From: Nocardia sp. NBC_00403 | GTDB taxonomy: Bacteria; Actinomycetota; Actinomycetes; Mycobacteriales; Mycobacteriaceae | Length of the DNA: 64,000 nt | Direction of reading: 5' to 3' | Assembly: GCF_036046055.1 (NCBI RefSeq) | Contig: NZ_CP107939.1 | Span: forward strand, 7,378,001 to 7,442,000 | Part shown: piece by piece, positions 26,712 to 36,184 of the stretch | How positions within the stretch are numbered: the stretch's first letter is position 1 | Layout: each line of letters opens with the position of its first letter | Notes under the pieces: model-generated | What the model saw: only the letters and a program-made list of their open reading frames with translations | Told to the model about the DNA's origin: nothing | Database searches by the model: none | Position numbers and translations under genes: made by a program

Positions 26712-27601
26712 CGCGCCTCTTTGAGGATCTGGGCGGCCGCATCCACTGCGGCTGCGACGTCACCGTCAGGCGGATAGAGCAGCGTGCGGCCGACAACAAG
26801 GCCGCGGACCACATCGTGGCCGAGTGCGCCACCCCACGAGGCGAGATCGGCGGCCGGGTCGCCCGACGGCGCACCACCGAGCACCACGACCGGCAGCGTC
26901 GTCGCATCCAGCACGGAGAAGTCCTGCGGCGCAGGGATTTTCAACCAGGTATAGGCGGAGGTGACGCCGAGGCCGGACGCTACCGTGATCGCTCTGGCCA
27001 GCGCGGGCGCATCCCTGCTCATCACCAGGGCGCCCGCGGCGTCGCGGTGGTAGGGCAACGGTTCGACCATCGCCATCAGACCGTGTCCGGCCAGCTCCGA
27101 AACAGCTTGTGCGCACGCGTGCAGCGTCGGGATGGTGCCCGCGTCCGAGTCGACGAGACGCAGCAGCATTTTGCCGCCGTCGAGGCGGAAGCGGACCAGT
27201 GCGTCGGCGTCGTATCCGGTGAAGCGGTCGTCGATCTCCCACTCCGCGCCTGCCAGACCACCGCGGTTCATCGAGCCGATGACGATCTTGTCGTCCAGCG
27301 CGTCGAGCAGCAGTAGTTCCTCGACCACGTCCGGGGAGCCGAGCACACCGTCCACCTCAGGGTGGGCCAGCGCGACGAGTAGTCGTTCCAGCAGCGTGCG
27401 ACGGTCCGCCATCGCCGTCAGATCCGAGCCGACGCCGAGCGCGCCACGCGCCGGATGGTCGGCGGCGACGAGGAAGAGTGTTTCCTTCTCCGACAACAGA
27501 CCTGGACGTCGATGCCGCTTGGCATAGGCCCGTTCGATCGCCGCCGGGTCGGTCGCGCGCACACGCAGTAGTTCCTGCCAGCGCTCATCGGTCAGATACA
27601 C
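26708..27601 (-). CDS. Cgl0159-family (beta/alpha)8 aldolase-like protein of inositol catabolism
   Basis: A 297-residue TIM-barrel protein of the Cgl0159 family, found in actinobacterial inositol clusters. Typical parts are FLVAADHPARGALGVG near residue 40, IVIGSMNRGGLAG, and a late VVLGGAPSGDPAADL phosphate-binding-type loop. Located between iolC and iolB, it probably supplies the step that cleaves the phosphorylated 2-deoxy-5-keto-gluconate (IolJ role); that is inference from context. The GTG start (VYLTDERW) has GGAGG four bases upstream and overlaps the iolC stop by ten bases; the longer frame lies inside iolC. Confidence 0.85.
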   Translation of the reverse strand: MYLTDERWQELLRVRATDPAAIERAYAKRHRRPGLLSEKETLFLVAADHPARGALGVGSDLTAMADRRTLLERLLVALAHPEVDGVLGSPDVVEELLLLDALDDKIVIGSMNRGGLAGAEWEIDDRFTGYDADALVRFRLDGGKMLLRLVDSDAGTIPTLHACAQAVSELAGHGLMAMVEPLPYHRDAAGALVMSRDAPALARAITVASGLGVTSAYTWLKIPAPQDFSVLDATTLPVVVLGGAPSGDPAADLASWGGALGHDVVRGLVVGRTLLYPPDGDVAAAVDAAAQILKEAR

Positions 27602-28530
27602 AGCACCTCCTCGATCTCGGCGTTCGTCGGCATCGCGTCGGCACACGCCAGTCGCGATGCCACCAACGCACCTGCGGCGTTGGCGTAGGTGGCGATCCGC
27701 TGCGGATCCCAGTCCGACAGCAGACCGTGGATCAAAGCGCCACCGAACCCATCGCCCGCGCCGAGCCCGCACATCACCTCGACCGGGCACGGCGGCACCG
27801 ACCAGCGTCCGGATTCGGTCGCGACGAGCACACCCTCGGCGCCGCGCTTGATCACCGCAAGCCGCACACCACGGGCCAGCAGTCGGTCGGCTGCCTCGTC
27901 CGGATCGGCGGTGCCGACCGCCACCTCTACTTCGGTGCGGTTGCCCACCACCACATTCACGTGGTCGAGCATCCAGCTGATCTCGGTATGCGCGGTCGCC
28001 TCGTCCGGCCAGAACATCGGCCGATAGTCGAGGTCGAGCACCGTGTGCCCGCGGCGGGCACGGCGTTCGAGTATGGATCGCTGGGTGGAACGGGCCGGTT
28101 CCGCGCTCACGCCGGTGCCTGTAACCCACAGCAGCGCAACGCCATCCACCACATCCCAGGGCACCTCGTCCGGCTCGATGGTGAGATCCGGGGCGATGGG
28201 CGCGCGGTAGAACAACAGCGGTGGGTCGGCGGGCGGGTCGAGCTCGCAGAAGACCACGGGGGTCAACAGATTCGGCGCGGTCGTGACGTACTCGGCCGAT
28301 ACGCCGAAGCCCGTCAGCGCCGAGCGCACGAAACCGCCGAAGCCGTCCGGTCCGACCTTGGTCAGCACGGCGGTACGCCTGCCGAGTCGAGCGGCGGCGA
28401 CCGCGACGTTGGTCGCGGTGCCGCCCAAGAACTTTGCGAAGGTCTCGACTTCAGCCAGTCCGACGCCACTCTGCTGTGGATACAGATCGACGCCGACTCG
28501 TCCGATGGTGAGTGCTTCCAGTCCGGTCAC
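27592..28530 (-). CDS. iolC: 5-dehydro-2-deoxygluconokinase IolC
   Basis: PfkB-family sugar kinase of 312 residues. The N-terminal signature FLGGTATNVAVAAARLG and the C-terminal active-site signature CGLGAGDGFGGALIHGL (catalytic Asp in GAGD) are clear. In inositol clusters this protein phosphorylates 2-deoxy-5-keto-gluconate. The start is a GTG at 28530 (VTGLEALTIGRVGVD), matching family N-termini; no strong ribosome site precedes it. It overlaps the following aldolase gene, so coupling is likely. Confidence 0.92.
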   Translation of the reverse strand: MTGLEALTIGRVGVDLYPQQSGVGLAEVETFAKFLGGTATNVAVAAARLGRRTAVLTKVGPDGFGGFVRSALTGFGVSAEYVTTAPNLLTPVVFCELDPPADPPLLFYRAPIAPDLTIEPDEVPWDVVDGVALLWVTGTGVSAEPARSTQRSILERRARRGHTVLDLDYRPMFWPDEATAHTEISWMLDHVNVVVGNRTEVEVAVGTADPDEAADRLLARGVRLAVIKRGAEGVLVATESGRWSVPPCPVEVMCGLGAGDGFGGALIHGLLSDWDPQRIATYANAAGALVASRLACADAMPTNAEIEEVLCI

Positions 28531-28651
28531 AACGCCACCGCCTGTCGTGCAGCAGCGGTCGGACGCACGATCCTGATCGGGCCGCTCGTGACATTTCTTG
28601 TCACCGCGCTCCTTCGCGCGCCGGGGACATCGACCGACATTCGGTTAGCCG

Positions 28652-29437
28652 TCACGGCGTCACCACACGCTCTAGCTCGTGCTGGAGCGCGTCCAGCTCC
28701 GCGCCGCCCGCCATTTGGCGGGTCAGCTCCGAGACGTCGATCTCCGATTTCTCATAGGAGCCGAGCATCGCACCCCGTTTGAGCAGCAGGAACCGGTCGC
28801 CGACCGGGTAGGCGTGGTGCGGATTATGAGTGATCAGGATGACTCCGAGCCCGCGATCACGTGCCTGCACAACGTATTTCAGCACCACACCGGCCTGCTT
28901 CACACCGAGGGCCGCGGTCGGCTCGTCGAGAATCAGCACCTTCGCCCCGTAGTGCACAGCACGGGCGATGGCGACGCACTGTCGTTGGCCCCCGGACAAG
29001 GTGCCGACCGGCTGCTCCATATCGCGGATTTCGATCCCCATGTCCGCCAACGCCTGTCGCGCAATCTCGCGTCCCTTGCGTCGATCGAGCAACCGCACCG
29101 GACCGTATCGGGCCGTCGGCTCCGAGCCGAGGACAAAGTTGCGCCAGACGCTCATCAGCGGGACGACGGCGAGGTCCTGATACACCGTCGCGATGCCACG
29201 GTCCAAAGCCTCTCGGGGCGAGGCGAATCGGGTGAGCTCACCCTCGACGCGGAGTTCGCCGCGGTCGTGCTGATGGACACCGGCCAGAATCTTGATGAGG
29301 GTCGATTTGCCCGCACCGTTGTCGCCGAGGATGCAGGTGACCTCTCCCGCGTTCACCACCGTGGTGACATCCCGCAGCGCGACGACGCCGCCGTAGCTCT
29401 TGCCGATATCGATCGCTTCGATCAGTGGAGTAGTCAT
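28652..29437 (-). CDS. Sugar ABC transporter ATPase (inositol uptake)
   Basis: Single ABC domain of 261 residues, cytosolic face. Walker [14 protein letters not shown]-loop TVYQDLAV, signature [15 protein letters not shown], Walker [13 protein letters not shown] and the switch His in LITHNP are all present. It resembles half of the usual double-domain RbsA, as in other CUT2 systems with one-domain ATPases. The start overlaps the permease stop by four bases (ATGA). Inositol as substrate is inferred from the surrounding iol genes. Confidence 0.92.
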   Translation of the reverse strand: MTTPLIEAIDIGKSYGGVVALRDVTTVVNAGEVTCILGDNGAGKSTLIKILAGVHQHDRGELRVEGELTRFASPREALDRGIATVYQDLAVVPLMSVWRNFVLGSEPTARYGPVRLLDRRKGREIARQALADMGIEIRDMEQPVGTLSGGQRQCVAIARAVHYGAKVLILDEPTAALGVKQAGVVLKYVVQARDRGLGVILITHNPHHAYPVGDRFLLLKRGAMLGSYEKSEIDVSELTRQMAGGAELDALQHELERVVTP

Positions 29438-30486
29438 CGGCGTACCCTCTCGGCTCGCTTCTGGAATCTATTGTTGACCAGCACAGCAGCCAGCAGCAGC
29501 ACGCCGAGGAACAGCATGAACCAGTCGCTGTCCCAACGGGCGAACACAATGCCCTGGCGGGCCATACCGAAGATCAGCGCACCCAGTGCGGCGCCGATCG
29601 CCGAACCGAACCCACCGGTCAGCAGGCAGCCGCCGACCACGGCCGCGATGATGTAATGCAACTCCAACCCGACACCCTGATTGGCCTGCACACTGGCGAA
29701 CCGCAGGATGCTGCAGGAGCCGACAACCCAGCCCGCGAACGCGGTGGTCATGAACAGCACGATCTTCGTTCGATCCGCGGGGACACCGACAGCGCGGGCG
29801 CTCGGCAGCGAGCCGCCCACCGCGAAGATCCAGTTTCCGAACTTGGTGCGCACCAAGACAACTGCGGCGATCGCCGTCAGCACGATCCACCAGACGACGG
29901 AGGCTTGCAGGTGGGTGTCACCGATATTCAAGGTTGATGCGAACACCCAGCCCGCCGAGTTGTAGCCGTCGGCACTGCGAATCCCCGACACCTGAACGGT
30001 TCCGGTGACCAGCCGGGTGACACCGAGGTTGAGACCTTGCAGCGCAAGGAAAGTGCCGAGGGTGACGATGAAGCTCGGCAGCCCGGTGCGCATCACCAGC
30101 CAGCCGTTGAACGCACCGACGGTCAGCGCGAACACCAGCGAAACCACCAGGGCCGCCCAGACATTCCACCCCGCGTTGACCGCGAGCAACGCGGTCACCA
30201 ATGCGGTGGAGGCGGTCATCACGCCTGCCGACAGATCGAACTCGCCGCCGATCATCAGCAGCGCCACCGCGACGGCCATGATCCCGAGCGTGGAGGAATC
30301 GTCGAGCCAGGTCGCGATGCCGAGTGCGCTGAGGAACCGGTCGGTAATGATCGAGAAGAACGCGAATACCAGCAGCGCGCCCAGGAGCGCGCCGATCTCC
30401 GGTCGCACGATCAGTCGCTGGAACAGCGAGGGACCCTCCGGCGGCTCACTCACGGTGACGTCGGAAGTTTTTGTGGCAGTACTCAT
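29434..30486 (-). CDS. Sugar ABC transporter permease (inositol uptake)
   Basis: Inner-membrane permease of 350 residues in the RbsC/CUT2 family with about ten membrane segments. The conserved [15 protein letters not shown] and the later [20 protein letters not shown] are characteristic. The ATG giving [10 protein letters not shown] is chosen; codons upstream of it are not family-like. It lies 16 bp after the binding-protein gene and overlaps the ATPase gene, so transporter genes are one unit. Confidence 0.93.
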   Translation of the reverse strand: MSTATKTSDVTVSEPPEGPSLFQRLIVRPEIGALLGALLVFAFFSIITDRFLSALGIATWLDDSSTLGIMAVAVALLMIGGEFDLSAGVMTASTALVTALLAVNAGWNVWAALVVSLVFALTVGAFNGWLVMRTGLPSFIVTLGTFLALQGLNLGVTRLVTGTVQVSGIRSADGYNSAGWVFASTLNIGDTHLQASVVWWIVLTAIAAVVLVRTKFGNWIFAVGGSLPSARAVGVPADRTKIVLFMTTAFAGWVVGSCSILRFASVQANQGVGLELHYIIAAVVGGCLLTGGFGSAIGAALGALIFGMARQGIVFARWDSDWFMLFLGVLLLAAVLVNNRFQKRAERVRR

Positions 30487-30502
30487 GTGATCCACTCCGA
30501 TC

Positions 30503-31528
30503 TCACCGCGTGCCCTGCGCCACGAGCGCAGCGACGGCATCGACGTTGTTCTTGTCGACGAAGGCGGGGCCGGTCTGCACCGGTGCGCCACCACCGACGA
30601 GGTTCAGGTTCGTCCGGGACAGCTGCAGCAGCACCACCGGCAGATAGCCCTGTTCGAATTGCTGCTGATCCACCGCGAAGAGCAGCTTGCCCGCTCGAAT
30701 CGCGTCGACCACATCGGTATTGAGATCGAACGTCGCGACCGTGGCGGCCGACTGCGATTCCCGCACCGCATCCACTGCACGCGCGGCGACCTGTGAATTC
30801 AGTGTCAGCACCGCGTCGATGGATCTGTCGGCCTCCAACGCGCCCTTGATGCGGGACTGTGCGTCGGTCGGATTGTTGATGTCCACCTGCAGCGTGGACC
30901 CGTTGCCGAATGCCTTGGTGGCGCCCTCGCAACGCTGATTGGCGCCGATATTGCCCGCCTCGTGGATCACGCAGAGCAGCTTCTTGCGGCCGGCATCGGC
31001 CAGCCGCTTGCCTGCGGACTGCCCGGCCAGCGACTCGCTCTGCCCGACATGACCGATTGCACCGAACTTGGCGCTCTCGCTCTCACCCGAGTTGATGGTC
31101 ACCACCGGAATGCCCGCCGTGACTGCCTTTTCGATGGAGGGCCGCAGCGCTTCGGGATTCGCCATTGATACGACGAGGCCGTCCACCCCTTGTGCGACCG
31201 CGTTGTCGATGAGTTTCGCCTGCTGTCCCGGATCGCCCGCCGAGTTGTACTCGACGCGGACTCCGAGGTCCTTGCCCGCCGCCTCGGCCCCGTTCTTGAC
31301 GACGTTCCAGAACGCATCGCCGGGGCTGCCGTGCGTAACCACTGCGACCGAGTTCAATGTGCCTGCGGCAATGGGCGATTGCGTCGAGGCGGGGGCGTCG
31401 GTGCCCGGTCCGCTGCAGGCCGCGAGGACGGCGGTCGCCGCAACCCACGGCAGGATGCGCCGCGACCCACGCCACCACGACATGACGCCGGGTGCGAGGC
31501 GGTGTGCTCGTAGAGACATCGTTGTCAT
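30503..31528 (-). CDS. Sugar-binding lipoprotein of ABC transporter (inositol uptake)
   Basis: Periplasmic-type binding protein of the RbsB/peripla_BP_4 family, about 341 residues, anchored as a lipoprotein (lipobox AVLAAC about 42 residues in). Core motifs are VVTHGSPGDAFWNVVKNGAE and DGLVVSMANPEALRP. Start choice is uncertain: ATG at 31528 (MTTMSLRAHR), ATG at 31519 or GTG at 31540 are possible; 31528 is preferred because GGGGA lies about five bases upstream. The iolE stop is just before it. Confidence 0.9.
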   Translation of the reverse strand: MTTMSLRAHRLAPGVMSWWRGSRRILPWVAATAVLAACSGPGTDAPASTQSPIAAGTLNSVAVVTHGSPGDAFWNVVKNGAEAAGKDLGVRVEYNSAGDPGQQAKLIDNAVAQGVDGLVVSMANPEALRPSIEKAVTAGIPVVTINSGESESAKFGAIGHVGQSESLAGQSAGKRLADAGRKKLLCVIHEAGNIGANQRCEGATKAFGNGSTLQVDINNPTDAQSRIKGALEADRSIDAVLTLNSQVAARAVDAVRESQSAATVATFDLNTDVVDAIRAGKLLFAVDQQQFEQGYLPVVLLQLSRTNLNLVGGGAPVQTGPAFVDKNNVDAVAALVAQGTR

Positions 31529-31539
31529 CACTTTCCCCA

Positions 31540-32442
31540 CTAGATTCGAGCCGATGTCAGTGCGGCGCCGATGCCCGCGAGGTGGCGCAGACTGCGGAGG
31601 GTATCCCGGCTCGGCAGCTGGGCACCGGCGTCCTGGCCGAGAGCGGTGTCCTGTTCGATGACGTACCAGCCCTGGTATCCGGCCTGGTGCACGCTGCGCA
31701 CGAGAGCTTCGACGTCGACGTCGCCCGCACCGAGGGGGACATAGAGCCCGCGCCGGACCGCCTCGCTGTATTCGAGTGCGCCACTGCGTACTTCGTCCGC
31801 CAGCGCGCTGCGCACGTCCTTGAGATGAATGTGCCCGATCCGGTGGGGATTTCGCTGTGCAAGGCCGACCGGGTCGGTGCCGCCGATCAGCAGATGGCCC
31901 GTGTCGAGGCAGATGTCCAGCTCCGAGTCGGCGAGGAAGCGTTCGACCTCCGCCGCGGTCTCGACGTAGGTGCCCACGTGCGGATGCAGCGTGGTGCGCA
32001 GGCCGTGCTCAGCGGCGACATCGCGGATTGCGGCGGCGGTTTCGACGAGGGTGCGCCACTGTGCATCCGAGAGCGACGGCCGGGTGTCGTACCCGTCGAG
32101 TCCCGTCGCGGCCGCGAGGACGAGCACCTCCGCGCCCGTCGCGGCGAACAGTTCGGCGGTCTTCCGCGCGGTCTCGACGGCGCTGGGCACATCCTGATGC
32201 AGCGCGAGTGCGAGGAAACCGCCGACTGCGCTGATGCCGAACCCGTCCAGCAGCGAGCGCAATTCGACCGGATCCTGCGGTAGATAGCCGGGTGGACCGA
32301 GCTCCATCGCGGAGATCCCGAGGGTGACCATCTCGGTCAGGACGGTCCGTGCGTCGAGCACGTGTCCCCAACCGGGGACTTCACAGACTCCCCAGGAGAT
32401 TGGCGCGGCTGCGATACGCAGCGGGTAGAGAGGTTCGGTCAT
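31540..32442 (-). CDS. iolE: Inosose dehydratase IolE
   Basis: TIM-barrel xylose-isomerase-like enzyme of 300 residues, second step of myo-inositol breakdown (dehydration of 2-keto-myo-inositol). The N-terminal IAAAPISWGVCEVPGWG is diagnostic for IolE. Metal ligands appear in LHPHVGTYVET, CLDTGHLLIGG and GHIHLKDV. It is the first gene of the minus-strand operon: its promoter and a LacI palindrome lie 50-90 bp upstream. Confidence 0.94.
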   Translation of the reverse strand: MTEPLYPLRIAAAPISWGVCEVPGWGHVLDARTVLTEMVTLGISAMELGPPGYLPQDPVELRSLLDGFGISAVGGFLALALHQDVPSAVETARKTAELFAATGAEVLVLAAATGLDGYDTRPSLSDAQWRTLVETAAAIRDVAAEHGLRTTLHPHVGTYVETAAEVERFLADSELDICLDTGHLLIGGTDPVGLAQRNPHRIGHIHLKDVRSALADEVRSGALEYSEAVRRGLYVPLGAGDVDVEALVRSVHQAGYQGWYVIEQDTALGQDAGAQLPSRDTLRSLRHLAGIGAALTSARI

Positions 32443-32478
32443 CGGGACTTCTCCGACCTTCGGTGTCGATCGACGTGT

Positions 32479-32506
32479 AGCGCTCCGAACTATTGGAGCG
32501 CTCCAA
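32479..32506. promoter_or_regulatory. LacI-type operator downstream of the iolE -10 box
   Basis: TTGGAGCGCTCCAA (32493-32506) is a perfect 14-bp palindrome of LacI type (central AGCGCT). A second AGCGCT core lies at 32479-32484, 15 bp away. They sit between the iolE -10 box and start codon, where a bound repressor would block transcription. Confidence 0.7.
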
Positions 32507-32534
32507 CTATGTAACGTGGGTCATAGTGTGTCAA
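32506..32534 (-). promoter_or_regulatory. iolE operon promoter
   Basis: On the minus strand TTGACA (32529-32534) and CATAGT (32506-32511) are separated by 17 bp, a near-consensus sigma-70-type pair. The -10 box touches the palindromic operator. Confidence 0.6.
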
Positions 32535-32628
32535 GTACGGCATCGTTGGCCAGGATATCGCTGCGACCTGCAAATATGTTGCCAACCAGGACAAACCGGC
32601 AGCGCCGATGAAGTGAAGAATGTCCAAT

Positions 32629-32669
32629 TAGAGCGCTCTATTGATTAGCGCGCGCCGACCTTGTAACGT
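32629..32669 (+). promoter_or_regulatory. lacI promoter with upstream operator
   Basis: TAGAGCGCTCTA (32629-32640) is a perfect 12-bp palindrome with the same AGCGCT core. It directly abuts TTGATT (32641-32646), which is 17 bp from TAACGT (32664-32669). This suggests the regulator also controls its own gene. Confidence 0.6.
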
Positions 32670-32709
32670 CCGACACTGCACGGATCACCACACGCGGAAC
32701 GGAGGCGAC

Positions 32710-33714
32710 ATGGCGCGACCGACCATGGAAGACGTCGCGGCGCGCGCCGGCGTCTCCCGGGCCCTGGTCTCCCTCGTCATGCGCGACTCCCCCAAGGTGA
32801 GCGAGCACCGCCGCCGCGCCGTGCTGGCGGCCGCCAAGGACCTCGGCTACCAGCCGCACATCATGGCGCGATCATTAGCGAGCCGAACGTCGAACATCAT
32901 CGGCGTCATGGTTTCCGACCTGCGCAATCCCTTCTTCGCCGATGTCGTCGAAGGCATGGACACCGCGGCACAGGACGCCGGGTTCGAATTGATCCTCAAC
33001 ACCGGCCGTCGCAGCGCCGCCCGCGAACGCACCGCCTTGGAGGGCCTGCTGTCGTTCCGCCCCGGCGGCATCATCCTGCTGTCACCGGTGCTGCCCGCCG
33101 CCGCGATTCGCGATGCGGCACAGCAGGGGCCGGTCGTGCTGATCTCGCGCAGCTCCACCATCCCCGACGTCGACACCGTCAACGACGACGGCGAGGTCGG
33201 CGCTGCACTGGCCGTCGGCCACCTCGTCGCCCTCGGCCATCGCCGCATCGTCCACCTCGACGGCGGCGCCGCCTTCACCTCCGCTGCGCGTCGCCGCGGC
33301 TATCGCGACACCATGGCCCGCCACGGCCTGGAACCGATGATCATCCCCAGCGAGCACACCGACTCGGCGGGCATCGCCGCCGTCCAGAAGCTTTTGAACC
33401 TCTTCTCCCACCACAACTTCCCCACCGCACTGGTGTGCAGCAACGACTTCAACGCCGTCGGCGCGATGTCCGCGTTGGAAGAAGCGGGACTGCGCGTACC
33501 ACACGACGTCTCCATCGTCGGCTACGACAACACCTCCCTGGCCGCGCTGCGCCACGTATCACTCACCACCATCGACCAGCCCCGCACCCAAATGGGCCGC
33601 TTGGCAATCGAAGCGCTCACCGAACGCCTCCGCGACGGCCGCACCGAGCCGGTCCGACGCCGCCTACAGCCCGCCCTTGTCACTCGCGCGACGACCGCAG
33701 CGCCCCGCAGCTGA
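32710..33714 (+). CDS. LacI-family regulator of the inositol cluster
   Basis: A 334-residue repressor. The N-terminal LacI helix-turn-helix begins MARPTMEDVAARAGVSRALV and the hinge ends near IMARSLASRTSNIIGV. A sugar-binding-protein-like effector domain follows, ending VSLTTIDQPRTQMGRLAI. GGAGG precedes the ATG; the longer frame runs through its own promoter. It is divergent from the iolE operon, and LacI-type palindromes occur at both promoters. Control by inositol or a pathway intermediate is inferred. Confidence 0.92.
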   Translation: MARPTMEDVAARAGVSRALVSLVMRDSPKVSEHRRRAVLAAAKDLGYQPHIMARSLASRTSNIIGVMVSDLRNPFFADVVEGMDTAAQDAGFELILNTGRRSAARERTALEGLLSFRPGGIILLSPVLPAAAIRDAAQQGPVVLISRSSTIPDVDTVNDDGEVGAALAVGHLVALGHRRIVHLDGGAAFTSAARRRGYRDTMARHGLEPMIIPSEHTDSAGIAAVQKLLNLFSHHNFPTALVCSNDFNAVGAMSALEEAGLRVPHDVSIVGYDNTSLAALRHVSLTTIDQPRTQMGRLAIEALTERLRDGRTEPVRRRLQPALVTRATTAAPRS

Positions 33715-33795
33715 ACCAGGCCCCGCGGGCCACTTCGAATCCCCATGGGCTCGAATTTCCCACCACACGATGAGTTTTCACCAGGAGGAGCGACG

Positions 33796-34815
33796 ATGAC
33801 ATCCGCAACACCCGTCACCTTGGGCCTGGCAGGCACCGGACGAATCGGCACCTCACACGCCGAAACCCTGAAACACCTCCCCGGCGTCGGCACTGTGATC
33901 GTCGCCGACGCCGACGCCGAACGAGCCCGCGCCGCGGCCGGAAAACTCGGCGTTCAGGCGGTGCCCGACCTCGACGCTCTGTTCGCCTCCGACCTCGACG
34001 GACTGATCATCGCGACAGCTACCGACTCCCACCCCGAACTCATCACCCGCGCCGTCGACCAAGGCATCCCTGTCTTCTGCGAAAAGCCGGTCGCCACCGA
34101 CATCCAAGGCACCCTCGCCGTCATCGAACACATCGAAAACTCCACCGTCCCAGTGCAAATCGGCTTCCAACGCCGCTTCGACGCCGGCTACCGCGCTGCC
34201 CGCGCCGCCATCGCCTCCGGTGACCTCGGCTGGCTGCACACCCTCCGCGCCACCACCCTCGACCCCGCACCCCCACCCGCCGAATACATCCCCCGCTCCG
34301 GAGGGCTGTTCCGCGACTGCGGCGTTCACGATTTCGACATCATCCGCTGGGTGACCGGCCGCGAAGTGGAGGAGGTCTACGCCACCGGCACCAACCGAGG
34401 CGAACAATTCTTTGCCGATGCGGGCGACGTCGACACCGCCGCGGTAATCCTGCGCCTCGACGACGGCACCCTGGCAACCGTTTCCCTGGCCCGCTACAAC
34501 GGCGCGGGCTACGACGTCCGCCTGGAAGCACTCGGCTCCCGAGGCAACGCGATCGTCGGTCTCGACGACCGAGCGCCACTGACCTCCGTCGAACCCGACT
34601 ACGTTCCCTCGCCCTTACCTGCCTATCCGGGATTCATGGAGCGCTTCCGGCGCGCGTACACCGACGAGCTCGCGGCGTTCCTGTCCGTCGCGACCGGGGA
34701 GATCGATAGCCCCTGCACCGCGGCCGACGCCCTGGAGGCGTTCTATATCGCTGAGGCCTGCGAACTTTCGCGGCGGGAGCGCCGCCCGATCGCGGTAGCC
34801 GAGGTGCGCCACTGA
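33796..34815 (+). CDS. iolG: myo-inositol 2-dehydrogenase-like oxidoreductase IolG
   Basis: Gfo/Idh/MocA oxidoreductase of 339 residues. It shows the Rossmann motif GLAGTGRIGTSHAETL, the EKPVATD catalytic Lys motif (CEKPV) and the later GGLFRDCGVHDFDIIRW with the family His/Asp pair. It would perform the first oxidation of myo-inositol. AGGAGG lies upstream of the ATG. It follows lacI by 81 bp on the same strand and ends at a clear terminator, so lacI-iolG may be one unit. Confidence 0.9.
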   Translation: MTSATPVTLGLAGTGRIGTSHAETLKHLPGVGTVIVADADAERARAAAGKLGVQAVPDLDALFASDLDGLIIATATDSHPELITRAVDQGIPVFCEKPVATDIQGTLAVIEHIENSTVPVQIGFQRRFDAGYRAARAAIASGDLGWLHTLRATTLDPAPPPAEYIPRSGGLFRDCGVHDFDIIRWVTGREVEEVYATGTNRGEQFFADAGDVDTAAVILRLDDGTLATVSLARYNGAGYDVRLEALGSRGNAIVGLDDRAPLTSVEPDYVPSPLPAYPGFMERFRRAYTDELAAFLSVATGEIDSPCTAADALEAFYIAEACELSRRERRPIAVAEVRH

Positions 34816-34831
34816 CCTCGTGTTGGTCGTC

Positions 34832-34869
34832 GAGCTACCGGCTACACACCTGCCCGTGGCCGGTAGCTC
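34832..34869 (+). terminator. iolG terminator hairpin
   Basis: GAGCTACCGGC / GCCGGTAGCTC arms (34832-34842, 34859-34869) with a 16-base loop, starting 17 bp after the iolG stop. Confidence 0.65.
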
Positions 34870-34919
34870 GCAAGAAAACCACATGAATCCGATCAGCCCG
34901 CACCATTACCCTCACCTGT

Positions 34920-35426
34920 ATGAGGAGAACACCGCAAGAGAAGAAGCAGCTCAGTTACACCAAAGACCGCCGCAACGCCTACGGCGAAAACGACAAGTCC
35001 TCCCGCAAGAACATCCCCCGCTCCCGAGCGCAGGCCCACCGCGCCAACCGCCACTTCGACGCCCAGACCCTGAAGAAGTCGACCGGCCTGGTCGATGCCG
35101 TCTTCGCCGATCGAGCCGATCAACAAGTCCGCACCCACCGCCGTCGAACTTTCCGCAAGTCGCCGGACACGGCTCTCGGTGAGTACGTGAAATGGAAACT
35201 GGCCAAACGCAATACGCCAGCTCCGGGCCATCCGTCCACCAACGTCCGTAGGGCCGATCCTATCGAATCCGCCAGTACACCGTCCGGTGCTGACGACACT
35301 TCCGTTGCCCACGGCAACCAGGCGTTCAAACGGCACGATCCACGCGCGTCTCCCTCCCAAAGGTTGACCAGCCGGGCCATCTTCGATGACCTGGCTCCCG
35401 CAGGCCACCCGATCCACTCGGAATAG
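34920..35426 (+). CDS. Basic, hydrophilic protein of unknown function
   Basis: A 168-residue protein starting MRRTPQEKKQLSYTKDRRNA, rich in Lys, Arg, Ser and Asp, with no hydrophobic segment. The first ~55 residues (YGENDKSSRKNIPRSRAQAH) look like a conserved actinobacterial nucleic-acid-binding-like N-terminus seen in hypothetical proteins, but I cannot name a domain. The C-terminal half is probably disordered. The ATG follows CACCTGT without an obvious ribosome site. Confidence 0.6.
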   Translation: MRRTPQEKKQLSYTKDRRNAYGENDKSSRKNIPRSRAQAHRANRHFDAQTLKKSTGLVDAVFADRADQQVRTHRRRTFRKSPDTALGEYVKWKLAKRNTPAPGHPSTNVRRADPIESASTPSGADDTSVAHGNQAFKRHDPRASPSQRLTSRAIFDDLAPAGHPIHSE

Positions 35427-35497
35427 CCGGAGCCGAGCACTCGTTACCCACCCTGACGATTTGCCTGTTCGCGGTATGAGCTTCGAAGAAGGGTCGT

Positions 35498-36082
35498 ATG
35501 AAGATCATCGTTGTCGGGGCCAGTGGGACAATCGGCTCGGCCGTTGCCGAAACGCTCGAGAAGAACCACGAGGTGGTGCGGGCCTCTCGACGTGGGCCGG
35601 TGCGTGTGGACATGGACGACAACGCCTCGATCGACGCACTCTTCGAGACCGTCCGGGACGTGGACGCTGTCGTGGTCACCGCGGCAAGCGGCAAGCTCAC
35701 GCCCCTGAGCTCGGACGACGACTTCACCCGCGGGCTGCAGGGCAAACTGCTCGGCCAACTGCACCTCGTCCGCCGCGCAATCCAACAGCTGCGTGACGGC
35801 GGCTCGATCACGTTGACCAGCGGCGTATTCGAGCGTCCGATGGTCGGCGGCTCCTTCGGCGCTCTGGTCAATGCGGGCCTGGAGGCATTCGTAGAGCATG
35901 CCGCGATCGAAATGCCCCGCGGCCTGCGCCTGAACGCCGTCGGCCCTGGCTGGGTCGCGGAGACACTGGCGAACATGGGCCTCGATCCCGCTGACGGCAC
36001 TCCTGCCAGCGTTGTCGCGCGGTCGTATGTCGAGGCGGTCGAGGGGAACGCGCAGGGGCAGACCTTCCGGCCGCACGCTTGA
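35498..36082 (+). CDS. Short-chain dehydrogenase/reductase family protein
   Basis: A compact 194-residue SDR. The nucleotide motif VVGASGTIGSAVAETLEK is typical of short atypical SDRs that lack the usual YxxxK spacing. VVVTAASGKLTPL and GSITLTSGVFERPMVGGS correspond to the NNAG-like and catalytic-Ser strands. Substrate unknown. It stands alone between a hypothetical gene and a convergent APH-like gene. Confidence 0.85.
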   Translation: MKIIVVGASGTIGSAVAETLEKNHEVVRASRRGPVRVDMDDNASIDALFETVRDVDAVVVTAASGKLTPLSSDDDFTRGLQGKLLGQLHLVRRAIQQLRDGGSITLTSGVFERPMVGGSFGALVNAGLEAFVEHAAIEMPRGLRLNAVGPGWVAETLANMGLDPADGTPASVVARSYVEAVEGNAQGQTFRPHA

Positions 36083-36184
36083 TCGTCGCGGTAAGGCTGT
36101 CAGCGCCTACTACAACACGGTCTCTATCACGGCCAGTGTGGCTTTGGAATCAGCGTGCCGCAAGGAGTCGGTCCCGGTTTCGCT

